Shown here piece after piece: positions 1-9,550 of a stretch of 64,000 bases of DNA. The position numbers were made by a program, and so were the translations under genes. Source of the DNA: Chiayiivirga flava. Its GTDB lineage: Bacteria; Pseudomonadota; Gammaproteobacteria; Xanthomonadales; Xanthomonadaceae. The first letter of the stretch is position 1, and each line of letters begins with the position of its first letter. Location of the stretch: NCBI RefSeq assembly GCF_014202825.1, contig NZ_JACHHP010000004.1:462880-526879 (forward strand). Reading direction: 5' to 3'. The notes under the pieces are model-generated. The model saw only the letters and a program-made list of their open reading frames with translations, ran no database searches and was not told where the DNA came from.

Positions 1-2
1 TG

Positions 3-428
3 GGCTGGACGAGCGAGCGGCTCGACTACCGCGACATCGACGCCACGCGCGACATCCGCGAGGTGTCCTCGCGTGTGCGCCGCCTCGTCGATGCCGCACA
101 CGCCGCACCGCAGCCGCTGGTGCTCGCGGGTTCCAGCATGGGTGCCTACATCTCGGCGCTGGCCACGCTCGAAGTCGACTGCATCGGGCTGTTCCTGATG
201 GCACCACCGATCGCGTTGCCGGGGTATCCGACCACGCTCGCGGCGCGCAATCTGCCCACCACCGTGATCCACGGCTGGCACGACGAACTCATTCCCGCGG
301 CGGATGTCGTGCTTTGGTCGAAGATGCGGAGCGACCACCTGATCCTCGTCGACGACGATCATCGTCTCAGCGCGCATGTCGACTTCGTGGCGCAGGAGTT
401 CGGCCGCTTCCTGGCGCGCCTGCAGTGA
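3..428 (+). CDS. Alpha/beta hydrolase, C-terminal part (5' end outside window)
   Basis: The frame is open from the first bases, so the gene begins upstream; 141 residues are visible. A nucleophile elbow of the GxSxG type (G-S-S-M-G, around residue 47 of the visible part) lies in a hydrophobic strand-turn-helix. Near the C-terminus an Asp-rich turn ending in D-H-R is a likely position for the catalytic His. These features fit a small serine hydrolase of the alpha/beta fold, comparable to YqiA/YcfP-type esterases, probably cytoplasmic. The substrate cannot be told. The stop lies 5 bases before the rlmKL start, suggesting co-transcription. A GTG at 63 is an internal codon, not a convincing start, because the reading frame and the fold continue upstream. 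Confidence 0.8.
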   Translation, partial: GWTSERLDYRDIDATRDIREVSSRVRRLVDAAHAAPQPLVLAGSSMGAYISALATLEVDCIGLFLMAPPIALPGYPTTLAARNLPTTVIHGWHDELIPAADVVLWSKMRSDHLILVDDDHRLSAHVDFVAQEFGRFLARLQ

Positions 429-433
429 CCGAC

Positions 434-2602
434 ATGCCCGCCGCACCGCTGCGCTTTTTTGCCACGTGCGCGAAAGGCCTCGAGTATTTGCTGGTCGACG
501 AGCTGCGCGATCTTGGCGCGCTGGACGTGCGCGAAGCGCTGGCCGGCGTCGCGTTCGAAGGCACGCTCGAAACCGGCTACCGGGCGTGTCTGTGGTCGCG
601 TCTGGCGAGCCGCGTGTTGCTGCCGATCCACACGTTCGATGCGCCCGACGACGCGTCGCTATACGCGGCGGTGTCGGCGGTCGATTGGTGGCAGCATCTG
701 GAATCGGACGGCACGCTTGCGGTGGATGCCAACCTGTTCGCCTCCGGGCTGACGCACGCGCGCTACGTCGAGCAGCGCGTGAAGGATGCCATCGTCGATC
801 AGTTCCGCGCGCGCCAGGGCGAGCGGCCGTCGGTCGACACAATGCAGCCGGACGTGCGCATCAACCTCAGCGTGCGGCGCGACAAGGCCACGCTCAGCAT
901 CGATCTCTCCGGCGACAGCCTGCACCGCCGCGGCTGGCGCGTGGAGCAGGTGGCCGCGCCGCTGAAGGAGACACTCGCGTGCGCCGTGCTGCTGCGCGCG
1001 GGTCTGCAGCAGATGCTGGCCGACGGCGGCGTGCTGGTGGACCCGGTGTGCGGCTCGGGCACGCTGCTGATCGAGGCCGCGCGTTACGCCGCCGACATTG
1101 CGCCGGGCCTGCAGCGCGACTACTTCGGCTTCCAGCGCTGGGGCGGGCACGATCCCGAGGTCTGGCAGCGCCTGCGCAGCGAAGCGCGCGAGCGTGCCGA
1201 ACGTGGCGTCGCCGCGCTGACGCCGCGTTTTTTCGGGTTCGATATCGATCCGGACGCGGTGCGCGTGACGCTGCGCAACGCGGAATCGGCCGGCGTCGCG
1301 GCCGCGCTGCACGTGGAAACGCGCGCCGTCGCCGACCTTGCGCCACCGCCCGGCGCAAGTGCGGGCCTGGTGGTGTGCAACCCGCCGTACGACGAGCGCC
1401 TCGCCGCCGACGCCACGCTGTACCGCGAACTCGGCGCCGCGCTCAAACGCGGGTTCGCCGGCTGGCACGCCGCCGTGCTCAGTGCCGATGCGCAACTCAC
1501 GCGGGCGCTGGGCCTGAGCGCCGCGAAGCGCTACACCCTGTACAACGGCGCGCTCAAATGCGAGCTGCTGCGGATCGATCGCATCGAACCCGGGCGCGTT
1601 GCCACGCACACCCCGCAAGTGCTGTCGGACAACGCGCAGATGGTCGCGAACCGGCTGCGCAAGAACCTGCGCACGCTGAAATCCTGGCGCGAGCGCGAAG
1701 GCGTCACCTGTTACCGCGTCTACGATGCCGACCTGCCCGAATACGCGGCGGCGATCGACGTCTACCGCGGCGCCCCCGACGCCGACGACGCCCTCGATCC
1801 ACGTGGCGACCTCTGGCTGCACGTGCAGGAATACCAGGCCCCCGCGAGCATTCCGGAGGAGACCGCGCGCCAGCGCCTGCAGGATCTGCTGCTCGCGGCG
1901 ATGCAGGTGTTCGAGCTGCCGCGCGATCGCGTGGCGATCAAGACGCGGCAGCGCGGCAAGGGCGGTTCGAAGTATGCGCGGTCGGAACGACGCGGCGAGT
2001 TCCTGCGCGTGCGCGAGGGCGCCGCGACGCTGCGCGTCAACCTGTTCGACCACCTCGACACCGGTCTGTTTCTCGATCATCGGCCGCTGCGCGCACGCAT
2101 CGCTGCGGAGGCGCGCGATCGCCGCGTGCTGAACCTGTTCTGCTACACCGGCGCGGTGAGCGTGCAGGCCGGGGTCGGCGGCGCCGCGACCACCACCAGC
2201 GTGGATCTGTCCGCAAGCTATCTGGAATGGGCGGCGAGCAATCTTGCCCTGAACGGTCTGGGTGGCCGCGAGCATCGTCTCGTGCAGGCCGACGTGCTGC
2301 CGTGGCTGCGCGCCGAGCGCGGCGAGTACGATCTGATCTTCTGCGATCCGCCGACGTTCTCCAATTCGGCGCGCGCCGCCGATTTCGACCTGCAGCGCGA
2401 GCATGTGGACCTGATCCGCGCCTGCATGGCGCGACTGTCGTTCGGTGGCTTGCTGCTGTTTTCCAACAATTTCCGTCGATTCAGGCTCGATCCCGTGCTC
2501 GGCGACGAATTTGCGGTCGTCGAGATCACGCCGAAAACGATTCCGCCGGATTTTTCGCGCAATCCGCGCATCCACGGCGCGTGGGAGATCCGCGCGCGCT
2601 GA
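434..2602 (+). CDS. rlmKL: Bifunctional 23S rRNA (guanine-N2/N7) methyltransferase RlmKL
   Basis: The 722-residue protein matches the length of E. coli RlmL (702). An N-terminal ferredoxin-like/THUMP part binds RNA. The first methylase domain carries the N-P-P-Y motif at about residue 316, typical of N2-guanine methylation (G2445). The second domain has a SAM-binding segment around residue 575 ([10 protein letters not shown]) and a D-P-P-T-F motif near 637, matching the RlmK part that makes m7G2069. Family knowledge: both act on the peptidyl-transferase region of 23S rRNA. The start is placed at the ATG at 434 because the conserved N-terminus ([11 protein letters not shown]) begins just after it; the open frame reaches further upstream but overlaps the hydrolase gene. 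Confidence 0.93.
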   Translation: MPAAPLRFFATCAKGLEYLLVDELRDLGALDVREALAGVAFEGTLETGYRACLWSRLASRVLLPIHTFDAPDDASLYAAVSAVDWWQHLESDGTLAVDANLFASGLTHARYVEQRVKDAIVDQFRARQGERPSVDTMQPDVRINLSVRRDKATLSIDLSGDSLHRRGWRVEQVAAPLKETLACAVLLRAGLQQMLADGGVLVDPVCGSGTLLIEAARYAADIAPGLQRDYFGFQRWGGHDPEVWQRLRSEARERAERGVAALTPRFFGFDIDPDAVRVTLRNAESAGVAAALHVETRAVADLAPPPGASAGLVVCNPPYDERLAADATLYRELGAALKRGFAGWHAAVLSADAQLTRALGLSAAKRYTLYNGALKCELLRIDRIEPGRVATHTPQVLSDNAQMVANRLRKNLRTLKSWREREGVTCYRVYDADLPEYAAAIDVYRGAPDADDALDPRGDLWLHVQEYQAPASIPEETARQRLQDLLLAAMQVFELPRDRVAIKTRQRGKGGSKYARSERRGEFLRVREGAATLRVNLFDHLDTGLFLDHRPLRARIAAEARDRRVLNLFCYTGAVSVQAGVGGAATTTSVDLSASYLEWAASNLALNGLGGREHRLVQADVLPWLRAERGEYDLIFCDPPTFSNSARAADFDLQREHVDLIRACMARLSFGGLLLFSNNFRRFRLDPVLGDEFAVVEITPKTIPPDFSRNPRIHGAWEIRAR

Positions 2603-2615
2603 GGCGCGCGGCGGA

Positions 2616-3044
2616 TCAATCGACGGGCGTTTGGGCGTCGGTGTCGTCGTCAGGCGATGTCAGCGCGCGATAGCGCTCCGCATCGATCGATTCGATCGAG
2701 CGCAGCGTGCACGGAATCGCCAGCCCGCCGCGCGACTCGGGCAACACCGCTTCGCGTGCGTAACCGCACAGGCGGTTGCTGCCGCCCGCGGTGCGGAATT
2801 GCAGGCGCGTCGTCCACTCCAGTTCCGGGCAACTTGCGCCGAACCGCAGCAGGAACTTGCGCCTGCCCGCGTCCACCACGATCGCGTCCGGTTCGACGAT
2901 GGCCCAGCCGCGGGCCTGGGTCGGATCCAGGCATTCGGACAGCGGCCGCAGCGGGGCCGCGGGCGTGCCTTCGGTCGCGCCCGCCATGCCCGCGGCGCCG
3001 AGCGCGACCAGTGCCAGGCCGAAGTGACGCAGTGCCTTTGTCAT
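2616..3044 (-). CDS. Small exported protein, DUF6491-like
   Basis: A 142-residue protein with an N-terminal signal peptide (MTKALRHFGLALVALGAAGMAGA). The mature part has conserved-looking cysteines (ECLDP, ASCPELEW, LCGYA, IPCTL). This resembles the DUF6491 group of small periplasmic proteins common in Xanthomonadales; its function is unknown. The start at 3044 is supported by a strong AGGAGG-type ribosome site directly upstream (3050-3056 on the complementary strand). It converges on rlmKL, 13 bases away, and is divergent from the methyltransferase at 3179. The family assignment is from memory of the pattern and is moderate. Confidence 0.72.
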   Translation of the reverse strand: MTKALRHFGLALVALGAAGMAGATEGTPAAPLRPLSECLDPTQARGWAIVEPDAIVVDAGRRKFLLRFGASCPELEWTTRLQFRTAGGSNRLCGYAREAVLPESRGGLAIPCTLRSIESIDAERYRALTSPDDDTDAQTPVD

Positions 3045-3178
3045 ATTGACCTCCTGCCGGGGTGCGGACATTCTTGCCCGGTCCGACGGCTGCGGGTGCG
3101 CGTTCGTCGCACGCGGTCGCCTTGCGTTCATGCGGTGCGGCCTTCCATACGCCGTCATCCACCGGAATCGTGTCCACC

Positions 3179-3823
3179 ATGCAGCGACGCATCAGTCATC
3201 TCCTGCGCAAGGACGACGAGCGCTGGACCTTCTTCCGGCAGTGGCTCAAGCACCCGCTGTCGATCGCGGCGATTTCGCCGTCGAGCCAGCGTCTGGCCGA
3301 ACTGATGATCGAGGAGCTGCCGCCCGGCGCGCGCCGCGTGGTGGAACTGGGCGGCGGCACCGGCGTGTTCACCCGCGCCCTGCTCAAGAGCGGCATCGCG
3401 CCGGCCGACCTGCTGGTGCTGGAGCTCAACGAGGAACTGCACCAGCATCTGCGCCGGCGTTTCCCGGCCGCGCATGTGGTGTGCGGCGATGCCCGCCAGC
3501 TGGTGGACATCGCGCAGCGCTCGGGCTACTCGGACGGCGGGCCGGCCGACGCCGTGGTGTCCGGTCTGGGCCTGCTGTCGATGCCGCGGCCGCTGCAGCA
3601 GTCCATCCTCGAAGCCGCGTTCGGCGTGCTCGGCCCGGAGGGACGCTTCGTGCAGTTCACCTACGGCCCGACCTCGCCGGTGGCCAAGGAAGTGCTCGAA
3701 ACGCTTGGCCTGGGCGTGCGGCGGGCCGGCGTTGCGTGGCGCAACATGCCGCCGGCCACTGTGTACGTGTACACCCGCCACAAGTCGCGCGGGCTCAAGC
3801 CGCGCTCGATGCGCACGCCCTGA
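3179..3823 (+). CDS. Class I SAM-dependent methyltransferase, phospholipid N-methyltransferase (PmtA)-like
   Basis: A 214-residue protein with the SAM-binding glycine motif V-V-E-L-G-G-G-T-G at about residues 54-62, followed by the acidic strand LLVLELNEEL and a downstream GDAR turn. The N-terminus (WLKHPLSIAAISPSS) is typical of the rRNA adenine dimethylase-like and PmtA family, which methylate phosphatidylethanolamine. The ATG at 3179 is chosen because homologous-looking sequence starts there; upstream codons read through low-complexity sequence. It converges on the pot operon, whose last gene ends 14 bases away. A small-molecule or rRNA substrate cannot be excluded. Confidence 0.75.
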   Translation: MQRRISHLLRKDDERWTFFRQWLKHPLSIAAISPSSQRLAELMIEELPPGARRVVELGGGTGVFTRALLKSGIAPADLLVLELNEELHQHLRRRFPAAHVVCGDARQLVDIAQRSGYSDGGPADAVVSGLGLLSMPRPLQQSILEAAFGVLGPEGRFVQFTYGPTSPVAKEVLETLGLGVRRAGVAWRNMPPATVYVYTRHKSRGLKPRSMRTP

Positions 3824-3836
3824 CGCCCGCGGCCGC

Positions 3837-4643
3837 TCAGGCGCGGGCGCGCCTGTTCTGCCGGTGCAGCAGCACGCCGGCGATCGTCACCGCCGCCGTC
3901 ACGATGCACACGATCAGCGTGGCCAGCGCGTTGATCTCCGGCGTCACGCCGAGCTTCACCTTCGAATAGACCACCATCGGCAGCGTGCTCGCACCCGGCC
4001 CGGACGTGAAGCTCGCGATCACCAGATCGTCCAGCGACAGCGTGAACGCGAGCAGCCACCCCGCGAGCAGTGCCGGTGCGATCAGCGGCAGCGTGATAAG
4101 GAAAAACACCTTCCACGGCCGCGCACCCAGGTCCATCGCGGCGTCTTCCAGACTCTGGTCCATCTGCGTCAGGCGCGAACGTACGACCACCGTCACGTAG
4201 CACGCGGTGAACGTGATGTGCGCCAGCATGATCGTGGTCATGCCGCGTTGCGGCCAGCCGACGAGGTGCTGAAGGCTCACGAACAGCAGCAGGCCGGAGA
4301 GACCGAGCATCACCTCGGGCATCACCAGCGGCGCCGAATTCATCAGCGACAGCAGGCCGCGTCCGGGAAACCGCCCGAAGCGCGCCAGCGCGAGCCCCGA
4401 CGCGGTACCGATGACCACGGCAAACGTCGCCGACAGCGCCGCGATGGCGAAACTGCGCTGCGCCGCGTCGAGGATCTGCTGGTTTTCGAACAGCTTGCCG
4501 TACCACTGCGTCGAGAAGCCGCCCCACACCGTGACCAGGCGCGACTTGTTGAACGAATACACCACCACCGAGATGATCGGGATGTAGAGAAACGCGTAAC
4601 CGAACGCGATCGCGGTGTAGAGCAGGAATGGCTTGCGGTTCAT
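3837..4643 (-). CDS. potI: Polyamine ABC transporter permease PotI
   Basis: A 268-residue inner-membrane permease with an N-terminal transmembrane helix followed by five further hydrophobic segments. The cytoplasmic EAA loop (EDAAMDLGARPWKVFFLITLP) docks with the ATPase. Length and pattern fit the type-I binding-protein-dependent permeases PotC/PotI. Its start overlaps the potH stop by four bases (ATGA), so the two permeases are translationally coupled. It is the last gene of the potF-potG-potH-potI run on the minus strand and forms the heterodimeric channel with PotH for putrescine or spermidine import. Confidence 0.9.
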   Translation of the reverse strand: MNRKPFLLYTAIAFGYAFLYIPIISVVVYSFNKSRLVTVWGGFSTQWYGKLFENQQILDAAQRSFAIAALSATFAVVIGTASGLALARFGRFPGRGLLSLMNSAPLVMPEVMLGLSGLLLFVSLQHLVGWPQRGMTTIMLAHITFTACYVTVVVRSRLTQMDQSLEDAAMDLGARPWKVFFLITLPLIAPALLAGWLLAFTLSLDDLVIASFTSGPGASTLPMVVYSKVKLGVTPEINALATLIVCIVTAAVTIAGVLLHRQNRRARA

Positions 4644-5635
4644 CGGCCTTCACGCTCGCGCTTGTTTTCCACGTACTCGAAGATCAGGGTCGGGGTGACG
4701 ATGAGCAGCAGCATCGCCACCGCCACGGCGGACGCGAGCGGCCAGTCGCGGTTGGAGAAGAACTCGGTCCACAGCACGCGGCCGATGGTGATCGCGTCCG
4801 GGCCGCCGAGAATGTCGGGAATCACGAATTCGCCGACCGCCGGAATGAAGACCAGCAGCGCGCCCGCGATGATGCCCGGCATCGACAGCGGCAGCGTGAT
4901 GCGCAGGAACCCCTGCCACGGTTTTGCGCCCAGGTCCGCCGCCGCTTCGAGCAGCTTGAAATCGAGCCGCATGAGGTTGGCGGTGAGCGGCAGGATCATG
5001 AACGGCAGGTAGTTGTAGACGATGCCGATGTACACCGCGGTGTTGGTGTACAGGATCTCGAGCGGCTCGTGGATCAGACCCAGGCCCTGCAGCACCTGGT
5101 TCAGCAGGCCGTTGCCCTTGAGGATGCCGGTCATGGCGTAGGTGCGCAGCAGCGAGCTGGTCCAGAACGGCAGGATCACGCCCACCAGCAGCACCATGCG
5201 CCACACCGGCGTCGCGCGCGCGATGCCGTACGCAATCGGATAGCCGATCGTCAGAGCGATCGCGGTCGAGACGCTCGCGAACAGCAGCGAGTTGAGATAC
5301 GCGGTGACGTAGAGGCGGTCGCCGAGCAGCGCCGCGTAGTTGGCCCACGTGATGCGGAACGCGAGGATGCCATCTTCGCTCGGCTGGAACAGCGGCGTGT
5401 ACGGCGGCGTCTGGCCGAACACCGCACTCGCGAAACTGATCTTGAGCACGATGAGGAAGGGCACGAGGAAAAACAGACCGAGCCACAGCATCGGGATCGC
5501 GCTGACGAGGAACCGCCCGCGGTGCGTGCGGAACTCCTCGCCGACCGCGCTGAACCAGCGGAACAGGTTGCGGATGAATTCGTTCCAGAACGGAACGGCG
5601 CCGTCGGGCGTGGTGGTGCGGCGCGAGGTGTTCAT
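4640..5635 (-). CDS. potH: Polyamine ABC transporter permease PotH
   Basis: A 331-residue permease with a longer N-terminus than PotI, about six transmembrane segments and the EAA loop (EAAADLGAKPWQGFLRITLP). A conserved periplasmic stretch ending in VLWTEFFSNRDWP is typical of PotB/PotH. The ATG at 5635 was chosen because the open frame further upstream runs through an inverted repeat (5726-5830) that is clearly non-coding. It pairs with PotI as the channel of the polyamine importer. The 283-base gap to potG carries the repeat and no gene. Confidence 0.9.
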   Translation of the reverse strand: MNTSRRTTTPDGAVPFWNEFIRNLFRWFSAVGEEFRTHRGRFLVSAIPMLWLGLFFLVPFLIVLKISFASAVFGQTPPYTPLFQPSEDGILAFRITWANYAALLGDRLYVTAYLNSLLFASVSTAIALTIGYPIAYGIARATPVWRMVLLVGVILPFWTSSLLRTYAMTGILKGNGLLNQVLQGLGLIHEPLEILYTNTAVYIGIVYNYLPFMILPLTANLMRLDFKLLEAAADLGAKPWQGFLRITLPLSMPGIIAGALLVFIPAVGEFVIPDILGGPDAITIGRVLWTEFFSNRDWPLASAVAVAMLLLIVTPTLIFEYVENKREREGR

Positions 5636-5725
5636 GCGCGGGCCTGCGCGGGCGAATGCGAGCAAAGGCTGGGTGCGAGAGGTGCGTCGCTCCGCGTTGT
5701 TCGCGTGCCCGCGACACCCCGAGCC

Positions 5726-5830
5726 GTCATTCCCGCGCATGCGGGAATCCAGTGACTCTTCTTGTCCGTGCCGAGGAACAAAGGCGTACACCAAGCAAAG
5801 TCACTGGATTCCCGCATTCGCGGGAATGAC
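5726..5830. repeat. Inverted repeat with hairpin arms between potG and potH
   Basis: Two 31-base arms, 5726-5756 and 5800-5830, are near-perfect reverse complements. Each arm itself contains a short palindrome (TTCCCGC...GCGGGAA). The arms are separated by 43 bases of unrelated sequence. This layout resembles the GTCATTCCCGC-type extragenic palindromes common in GC-rich proteobacteria. In RNA it would form a large hairpin inside the pot transcript between the ATPase and permease genes, so it could affect message stability; that is an inference. Confidence 0.8.
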
Positions 5831-5918
5831 ATGCTTGGAGAGTCGCAGCGTTCCGTCAGCGGTGATGATGGGTCACCAGCTTGAAATCGCGAAGAGACAG
5901 CCAGCGCGGTCAGAAACA

Positions 5919-7067
5919 TCACGTCGGCAACACGATCGCGGAACTCGCGTCCCACGTCAGATAAAGCATGTCGTCCCACTCGTAATGCGGCTCCGAGCTG
6001 CGCGCGACGTGTGTCTCCTGCACCCGGATGATCGCGCCGCTGTCGGTCTTCACCTGGTAGATAGACACGTCGCCGAGATACGCGATCTCGACCACCTTGC
6101 CGTGCGCGACATTGTCCGCCGTCGGCCGCGCTTCCTCGTGCACGTCGATCTTCTCCGGGCGCACGGCCACGCTGACCTGCGTGCCCACCGGGATCGGATC
6201 GGCGTGCCGCGCGAGGATCTCGCCGCCGAGCGCATCGCAGGCCACGCGCACGGTGCCGGCCACCGCGTCCTGCGATGCGACGCGGCCGTCGAAGATGTTC
6301 ACCGCGCCGATGAACTCCGCCACGAAGCGCGTCGCCGGATACTCGTACAGCGCCGCCGGCGTCGACACCTGCACGATGCGACCGTGGTCCATCACCGCCA
6401 GACGCGAGGCCATCGTCATCGCTTCTTCCTGATCGTGCGTCACCATGATGAAGGTGGTGCCGACACTCTCCTGGATGCGCATCAACTCGAACTGCGTGTG
6501 CTCGCGCAGGCGCTTGTCGAGCGCGCCGAGCGGCTCGTCCAGCAGCAGGATCTTCGGCTGCTTCGCCAGCGCACGCGCGAGCGCGACGCGCTGCCGCTGT
6601 CCGCCCGAGAGCTGGTCCGGTTTGCGCCTGCCGAGCTCGGGCATCTGCACCAGCTCCAGCATCTGCGCCACGCGTTCGCGGATCTGCGCGGCCGGCATGC
6701 GGTCCTGCTTGAGGCCGAACGCGATGTTCTGCTCCACCGTCATGTGCGGGAACAGCGCGTAGCTCTGGAACATCATGTTGACCGGGCGTTCGTACGGCGG
6801 CAGGTCGCCGACGTCGACACCGTCGATCAGCACCGTGCCGCGGTCCGGTTTCTCGAAACCCGCGAGCACGCGCAGCAGCGTGCTCTTGCCCGAGCCCGAG
6901 CCGCCGAGCAGCGCGAACAGCTCGCCCTGGTAGATGTCGAGCGAGACGTCGTCGCAGGCGTAGACCTTGCCGTAGGTCTTGGTCACGTTCTGGATGCGCA
7001 CGAACGGGCGCGCATTCGGATCGCGCCACGGTTCGACGGCGGCGGGGCCGCGGATGACGGTGCTCAT
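5919..7067 (-). CDS. potG: Polyamine ABC transporter ATP-binding protein PotG/PotA
   Basis: A 382-residue ATPase. The nucleotide-binding domain has Walker A GGSGSGKST, the signature LSGGQRQR, Walker B LLLDEPLGALD and the H-loop MVTHDQEEAM. After about residue 260 comes the TOBE-type regulatory domain typical of Pot/Mal/CysA ATPases (VAVRPEKIDV). The ATG at 7067 gives the usual short N-terminal extension before the conserved RIQNVTKTYG. It lies 28 bases downstream of potF and energises the PotH/PotI channel. The 36-residue N-terminal extension favours PotG over PotA; the exact polyamine is inferred only from family and operon order. Confidence 0.9.
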   Translation of the reverse strand: MSTVIRGPAAVEPWRDPNARPFVRIQNVTKTYGKVYACDDVSLDIYQGELFALLGGSGSGKSTLLRVLAGFEKPDRGTVLIDGVDVGDLPPYERPVNMMFQSYALFPHMTVEQNIAFGLKQDRMPAAQIRERVAQMLELVQMPELGRRKPDQLSGGQRQRVALARALAKQPKILLLDEPLGALDKRLREHTQFELMRIQESVGTTFIMVTHDQEEAMTMASRLAVMDHGRIVQVSTPAALYEYPATRFVAEFIGAVNIFDGRVASQDAVAGTVRVACDALGGEILARHADPIPVGTQVSVAVRPEKIDVHEEARPTADNVAHGKVVEIAYLGDVSIYQVKTDSGAIIRVQETHVARSSEPHYEWDDMLYLTWDASSAIVLPT

Positions 7068-7095
7068 GCTTGGCGTGCGCCGCTGGCCGCGCGGA

Positions 7096-8256
7096 TCACT
7101 GGCCGCTCTTGATCGATGTCCACGCGCGCACACGTTCGCGCTGCAGGTCTTCGGGCAGCGACGCCGGGTCGACGAGCTTGGCCACCACGTCCGCCGGCGG
7201 ATACACGCCGGGGTTGCCGGCGAGCTCCGGATCGAGCAGCGGGGTGGCGTTCGTGTTGGCGTTGGCGTAGCCGACGTAGTCGCTCACCTTCGCGATCACC
7301 TCGGGCCGCAGCAGGTAGTCGATGAAGGCGTGTGCGTTGTTCGGGTGCGGCGCGTCCTTCGGGATCGCCATCAGGTCGAACCAGCGCACGGCGCCTTCCT
7401 TCGGGATGACGAAGGCGAGTTCGACGCCGTTTTCCGCTTCCTCGGCACGGTCGCGTGCCTGGAACACGTCGCCCGAGTAACCGACCGCGAGACACAGGTC
7501 GCCGTTGGCCAGGTCGTCGATGTACTTCGACGAATTGAAATAGCGGATGTGCTTGCGGATCTTGGCGTAGGCGGCTTTCACCGCGTCGGTCTCGTCGCCG
7601 CCGTGCGCGTTCGGATCGCGCCCGAGCGACAGCAGGGCCGCCGCGAAGGCTTCCTGTTCGTCGTCGAGCATGCCGATGCCGCACCTGGCGAGTTTCTCCG
7701 CATTCGCAGGATCGAACAGCAGCGCCCACGAATCGAGCGGCGCGTCGTCGCCGAGTGCGGCCTTCACCTTCGCCACGTTGATGCCCAAGCCCGTGGTGCC
7801 CCACATGTACGGCGCGACATGCGCGTTGCCGGGATCGACATCGGTGAGGCCGGACAGCAGCGTGGTGTCGAGGTTGTTCCAGTGCGGCAACCTGGCCTTG
7901 TCGAGCGGCGCGTACACCTTCGCGGCGATCTGCCGTTGGGCAAACGGCCGCGCGCTCGGGAACACCACGTCGTAGCCCGAGCCGCCGGTCATGAGCTTGG
8001 CTTCGAGGATCTCGTTGGCGTCGTACACGTCGTAGACGACGTTGATGCCGGTTTCCGCGGTGAAATTCGCGATCGTGTCCTCGGCCACGTAGTCGGACCA
8101 GTTGTACACGTGCACCACCTTGTCCTCGGCCTTCGCCGCGGCCGGGGCGGGTGCGGCGGCGCCGGTGGCGGGCGCGGAGGCGTCGGGCGTGGAGGAGCCG
8201 CCGCACGCGGCGAGCAGCAGACAGGAGGCCAGCAGGCCCAGGCGCAAGGTCGTCAT
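7096..8256 (-). CDS. potF: Periplasmic polyamine-binding lipoprotein PotF
   Basis: A 386-residue substrate-binding protein. A signal peptide ends in a lipobox (L-L-A-A-C, Cys near residue 18), so it is probably a lipoprotein, followed by an Ala/Pro-rich linker. The mature start VVHVYNWSDYVAEDTIANF is the hallmark of PotD/PotF solute-binding proteins. Segments such as YMWGTTGLG and LAVGYSGDVFQA match the family. It is the first gene of the potFGHI operon. The ATG at 8256 is chosen because the lipoprotein signal begins there. Anchoring by a lipid is unusual beside E. coli PotF, which is a soluble periplasmic protein. Confidence 0.92.
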   Translation of the reverse strand: MTTLRLGLLASCLLLAACGGSSTPDASAPATGAAAPAPAAAKAEDKVVHVYNWSDYVAEDTIANFTAETGINVVYDVYDANEILEAKLMTGGSGYDVVFPSARPFAQRQIAAKVYAPLDKARLPHWNNLDTTLLSGLTDVDPGNAHVAPYMWGTTGLGINVAKVKAALGDDAPLDSWALLFDPANAEKLARCGIGMLDDEQEAFAAALLSLGRDPNAHGGDETDAVKAAYAKIRKHIRYFNSSKYIDDLANGDLCLAVGYSGDVFQARDRAEEAENGVELAFVIPKEGAVRWFDLMAIPKDAPHPNNAHAFIDYLLRPEVIAKVSDYVGYANANTNATPLLDPELAGNPGVYPPADVVAKLVDPASLPEDLQRERVRAWTSIKSGQ

Positions 8257-8453
8257 CGAAAGTCCCCGAAGCGTCCGCGGCCAGGCGCCGCGCTCCGCAT
8301 CTTCGGGAGCACGGCGCGTCGAGTCAATGCGGCGGCGCCCGTCACGCGGGGCGCTGGTCCGCGTCAGGGGGCTTGGGTAAGGTAGCGCCGTGCCACGGCC
8401 CCGCCGCGCCCCCGTTTGCGTTTTCTTCCCCATCACCGACCACGGACCCCGCC

Positions 8454-9194
8454 ATGCGCCCGACCAAGACCCTGCTTGCCCTCCTGCTGTGCGTACCGGC
8501 GCTGCCGGCCCTGGCGCAGGACGACGAATCCACCGGGCCCTTCACCTTCAGCGGCGGCGCCTGGGCGCTGAGCGATTACGTCTGGCGCGGCGTGTCGCAG
8601 ACACAGGAAAATCCGGCGTTCCAGGCCGAATTCTCCGTCGCGCACGAGAGCGGTTTCTACGTCGGCGCCTGGGCGACCACGGTGGACTTCACCCCCGCCG
8701 GTGCCGAAGACGACGGCATCGATTACGAACTCGACACCTATGTCGGTTGGGCCGGCGATCTCACCGACACGCTGAGCCTGGACCTCACCTTCACCCGCCT
8801 GATCTATCCGGGCTACAACGAAGGCTACGACTACAACTTCAACGAATTTTCCGCCGCACTCGGCTTTGCCGAGAACTACACCGCCACCGTGGTGTACTCG
8901 GACGACGCCATCAACCTGGGCGGCAGCGCGGTCTACTACAACCTCGCCGGCGAATGGGAGCTCGGCGATTCGGGCTTCGCGCTGGGCGCGGCCATCGGCC
9001 ACTACGATCTGGACGACGCGCTCGACGACAGCTACGAGGACTACATGGTGTCGCTGTCGCGCGGCTTCGGCCCGGTGTCCGCCTCGCTGATGTACACCGA
9101 CACCTCCGGCTACAGCGATCTGCTGGCCGAGGGCCTCGGCGATGCCAGCCTCGCCGACGGCCGCGTGGCCCTGATGGTGGGCGTGGAGTTCTGA
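8454..9194 (+). CDS. TorF-family putative porin (Gcw_chp type)
   Basis: A 246-residue exported protein. The signal peptide (MRPTKTLLALLLCVPALPALA) is followed by FTFSGGAWALSDYVWRGVSQTQENPAFQAE, the characteristic opening of the TIGR02001/Gcw_chp outer-membrane family (S-D-Y-x-x-R-G-x-S-Q). Alternating aromatic and polar residues predict a beta barrel, ending in Phe (VGVEF), as required for outer-membrane insertion. It is acidic, with no visible metal site. It is divergent from potF, with 197 bases between the starts that should hold both promoters. The transported solute is unknown. Confidence 0.85.
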   Translation: MRPTKTLLALLLCVPALPALAQDDESTGPFTFSGGAWALSDYVWRGVSQTQENPAFQAEFSVAHESGFYVGAWATTVDFTPAGAEDDGIDYELDTYVGWAGDLTDTLSLDLTFTRLIYPGYNEGYDYNFNEFSAALGFAENYTATVVYSDDAINLGGSAVYYNLAGEWELGDSGFALGAAIGHYDLDDALDDSYEDYMVSLSRGFGPVSASLMYTDTSGYSDLLAEGLGDASLADGRVALMVGVEF

Positions 9195-9244
9195 CGCGAA
9201 CGGTGCGTTCCGATACGCCGGTTGCATGGCTCCGGGCGCGGCGA

Positions 9245-9500
9245 ATTGCGTTCCCTCTCCCGCCGGGAGAGGGTGCCGGCAGGCGGGTGAGGGACGGACG
9301 TCTCGTGGTTTCCGCGTGTTGGTTCCGACCAACGGTCGAGTGCAAACGGCTGCACTGAAACCGAAGCCAGGATGCAGCGCCCGTCCCTCATCCGCCTGCG
9401 TTCGGCCGGCGGTAGCCGCCTCACCCTTCTCCCGCAGGGAGAAGGAATCGAGGCGTGCAAACGCGCGTCCAGGCCGACGCGTCCATGACGCTCATGCTCC
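9245..9500. repeat. Two inverted copies of a hairpin repeat in the gap 9195-9550
   Basis: The 356-base gap between the porin and cupin genes holds no convincing gene. At 9250-9295 a hairpin of the form CCCTCTCCC/GGGAGAGGG is followed by a tail ending in GGGTGAGGGACGG. At about 9381-9452 the same unit occurs in reverse orientation (CCGTCCCTCAT...TTCTCCCGCAGGGAGAAGG). The two face each other and could also pair, so they may act as a bidirectional terminator between the converging genes. Similar hairpins recur at 14406 and 63754. Confidence 0.7.
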
Positions 9501-9550
9501 CGCAATGAAACCGATTGTTTTGCGGTAACGCGACGGCGGGCACCCTCAAG

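Noticed and set aside
63..428. GTG at 63 as the true start of the first gene
   Set aside because: The same frame is open to the window edge with protein-like sequence, and the hydrolase fold needs an N-terminal part before this point.
376..2673. Long open frame in another phase over rlmKL
   Set aside because: Its translation is Arg/Ala-rich without motifs, while the rlmKL frame carries NPPY and DPPTF motifs.
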